Below are positions 62,728-64,000 of a DNA stretch of 64,000 nt, in pieces. Made by a program: the position numbers and the translations under genes. The stretch is taken from NCBI GenBank assembly GCA_051880475.1, contig JBJEOA010000054.1, forward strand, positions 33,199 to 97,198. Reading direction: 5' to 3'. This stretch comes from JAUUSJ01 sp051880475 (lineage in GTDB: Bacteria > Bacillota > Clostridia > Lachnospirales > Lachnospiraceae). Position 1 is the first letter of the stretch; each line of letters begins with the position of its first letter. The notes under the pieces were generated by a model that searched no databases, had not been told where the DNA came from, and saw only the letters and a list, made by a program, of their open reading frames with translations.

Positions 62728-63611
62728 TTTTTTACAATAGTTATATTTGTATTTACCGCTCTCGCAATATCATCAATGGACATTCCCATTTCTGCTAATG
62801 TTATAGCAGTTTCTTTTTTTGCATTTATTCTACCCTCGGCTCTACCCTCAGCTCTACCCTCAGCTCTGCCCTCAGCTCTACCAGCTTCTCTTGCTTCTTC
62901 CTGCTTTACTTGCATATCCTTTTCATAGCTATACTCCATTGTCAACATATTACGCACCTCACTTCCTTTTCGTTTCAGATATTCCACTAAAATATCATTC
63001 TCAATGCAATCATTGATGGCATCTTTAATTGCTGTTTTACTATTTTTTGTTTGATACTTTCTCACTTTGTCAATAAAGATACTATATTCTTTTAAGACTC
63101 GACATTTCTCCAATATCTTATGTGCATTATTCGAATTGATATTCAATACCTTAACTTTCAACTCCATAGTTTCTTTCCCTTCAGAGTCAAAGAAAGCATC
63201 GGATAACAACAATTCCTGTTCTATTGGTGCATTTTTCACACCATTATAAAATACATAAAACTCGGGTGTTGGAATCTTTACAAGCGTTGTTTTATACTTT
63301 ACATTTTCATCTACTAGCTGTTCATAGGCTCTGCCTGCATACATAAGACATCTCAATGGCATATTGGGATTTACGGTACTTTGATGTTCTCCAAACACAA
63401 TTACTTTTCCATTCACTTCAAAAGAGATATCATTTCTAAAATTTTTATACAACACATCATCCACTTTTATTTTATGAATTAATGAAGTATCTTGTATATT
63501 GGTATCATGTAAAGCATTGTACAAGCTCAATAGATTCTCTGTTGCGGTTTCATCACTATAAAATAAGTCAACAAAGACACTATCTTTATATTCTCTGTTC
63601 TCTTTTTCCAT
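62709..63611 (-). CDS. Rpn-family PD-(D/E)XK nuclease/transposase-like protein, complete
   Basis: 300 residues. The N-terminal PDDEXK core spans about 10-120, with YKNFRNDISFEVNGKVIVFG and GEHQSTVNPNMPLRCLMYAG (E-x-Q). Residues ~150-215 are helical. A tandem Arg-Ala-Glu-Gly repeat (about 245-260), coded by 12-bp DNA repeats near 62830-62880, links to a short C-terminal helix-turn-helix (MSIDDIARAVNTNITIVKKW). Rpn proteins are Ca2+- or Mg2+-dependent DNA endonucleases that promote recombination, and the repeat plus HTH tail is typical of the clostridial subfamily. GAGGA precedes the ATG. It is the complete partner of the truncated copy at the left edge. Confidence 0.93.
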   Translation of the reverse strand: MEKENREYKDSVFVDLFYSDETATENLLSLYNALHDTNIQDTSLIHKIKVDDVLYKNFRNDISFEVNGKVIVFGEHQSTVNPNMPLRCLMYAGRAYEQLVDENVKYKTTLVKIPTPEFYVFYNGVKNAPIEQELLLSDAFFDSEGKETMELKVKVLNINSNNAHKILEKCRVLKEYSIFIDKVRKYQTKNSKTAIKDAINDCIENDILVEYLKRKGSEVRNMLTMEYSYEKDMQVKQEEAREAGRAEGRAEGRAEGRAEGRINAKKETAITLAEMGMSIDDIARAVNTNITIVKKWLLKK

Positions 63612-63891
63612 TTTATTTTCCTCAATTTTTTATTTTTCTTTTTCGTTTCTAAATTTATTTCTGACTTTTTAATCTACTTTCATATAATAATTTATCATCA
63701 ATCTCAACTTCCCACTTCATTAATTCATAGGGCTGACATTGTAATAATTGGTGTAATTCCTCTATTGTCTTTGTGCTTACAAGGGAGCAAATTAAAATCA
63801 CTTTCCTTCACTAAGTTTCAACTAAATATTACAAATTAATTATAGCATACGGACTAAATAAAGTGCAAGTCGATAAAAAGAAAAGGTAGGT
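62887..63891 (-). repeat. Direct repeat unit R2
   Basis: Same orientation as 1-1060 and very similar along its length, including the intergenic leader. From about 63892 to 64000 the sequence is unrelated to the left copy and shows no gene. Confidence 0.85.
63655..63801 (-). pseudogene. Small ORF homologue upstream of rpn copy 2
   Basis: In-frame homologue of the 769-915 ORF: STKTIEELHQLLQCQPYELM, then KWEVEIDDKLLYESRLKSQK. No ATG is available; a GTG at 63801 with AAGGA is possible but badly spaced. It lacks the ~57 bp present in copy 1. Confidence 0.4.
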
Positions 63892-64000
63892 GAAAGCTGT
63901 GAGGTTATACATACTTAATATGTATCAGAGCCAAAAGCAACTGCCCGGGAGTTTGACAGTTGAATAATAGAAAAAATGCTTGCAGACCGCATAAAACCTG

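Noticed and set aside
62830..62885. 12-bp tandem repeats suggesting a CRISPR-like array
   Set aside because: They encode the Arg-Ala-Glu-Gly repeat of Rpn and have no spacers.

Overview
The window is AT-rich chromosomal DNA from an obligately anaerobic, low-GC Firmicute, most likely a gut Lachnospiraceae-type clostridium. The evidence is a three-gene electron-bifurcating-type [FeFe] hydrogenase, a glycyl radical enzyme with its activase, strong AGGAGG ribosome binding sites, TTGACA/TATAAT promoters, abundant intrinsic terminators, an IS200/IS605 element with TnpB, and Rpn-type PD-(D/E)XK genes of the sort that multiply in these genomes. I see no tRNA, rRNA, CRISPR or prophage. The genus is not certain.

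Layout. 1-1060: truncated copy of an Rpn repeat unit, repeated in direct orientation at 62887-63891. 1.4-5.8 kb: pgi, a small protein overlapping a NUDIX hydrolase with an extra C-terminal domain, and a DUF362/ferredoxin protein. 5.9-8.2 kb: an AraC regulator divergent from galK. 8.3-12 kb: leftward rfbABDC operon for dTDP-L-rhamnose, divergent from glmS. 14.3-19.9 kb: MATE exporter and a 1360-residue secreted CotH-kinase protein with Ig-like and fibronectin III repeats. 20-24.8 kb: a MerR-methyltransferase fusion with a tiny upstream ORF, a nucleotidyltransferase and ppk1. 25-29.3 kb: a zinc-ribbon membrane protein, a CorA-like channel, an orphan small-RNA candidate and a zinc-dependent phospholipase C-like protein. 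29.6-33.7 kb: hydrogenase. 33.8-36.8 kb: two inverted copies of a long palindromic element flanking an IS200/IS605 element and udk. 37-40.8 kb: split chromate transporter and a cobalt/nickel ECF transporter (cbiMN-cbiQ-cbiO) behind a CsoR/RcnR-like operator.

40.9-45.7 kb is the most interesting metabolic locus: fructose-6-phosphate aldolase (fsa), a DeoR regulator, a YbiW/PflD-like glycyl radical enzyme and its activase in one operon, behind three helically phased ATTGTTTT repeats. This matches the partners of the radical-mediated anhydrosugar-phosphate pathway known from E. coli.

45.9-61 kb carries a MecA-like penicillin-binding protein, proS, a GNAT, a PepSY lipoprotein/response regulator/histidine kinase set, an NhaC-type antiporter, cstA, a nucleoside hydrolase, a histidine phosphatase and a low-molecular-weight tyrosine phosphatase. 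The right end has a flavin reductase, two small proteins and the complete Rpn unit.

The most unusual sequence-level signal is a family of about 54-bp near-palindromes with TG...CA-like ends, at least four copies, each nested inside the loop of a strong intrinsic terminator (about 3.1, 50.9, 58.5 and 60.8 kb). A second is the pair of about 170-bp inverted palindromic elements at 33.8 and 36.7 kb, which share a conserved apical core.
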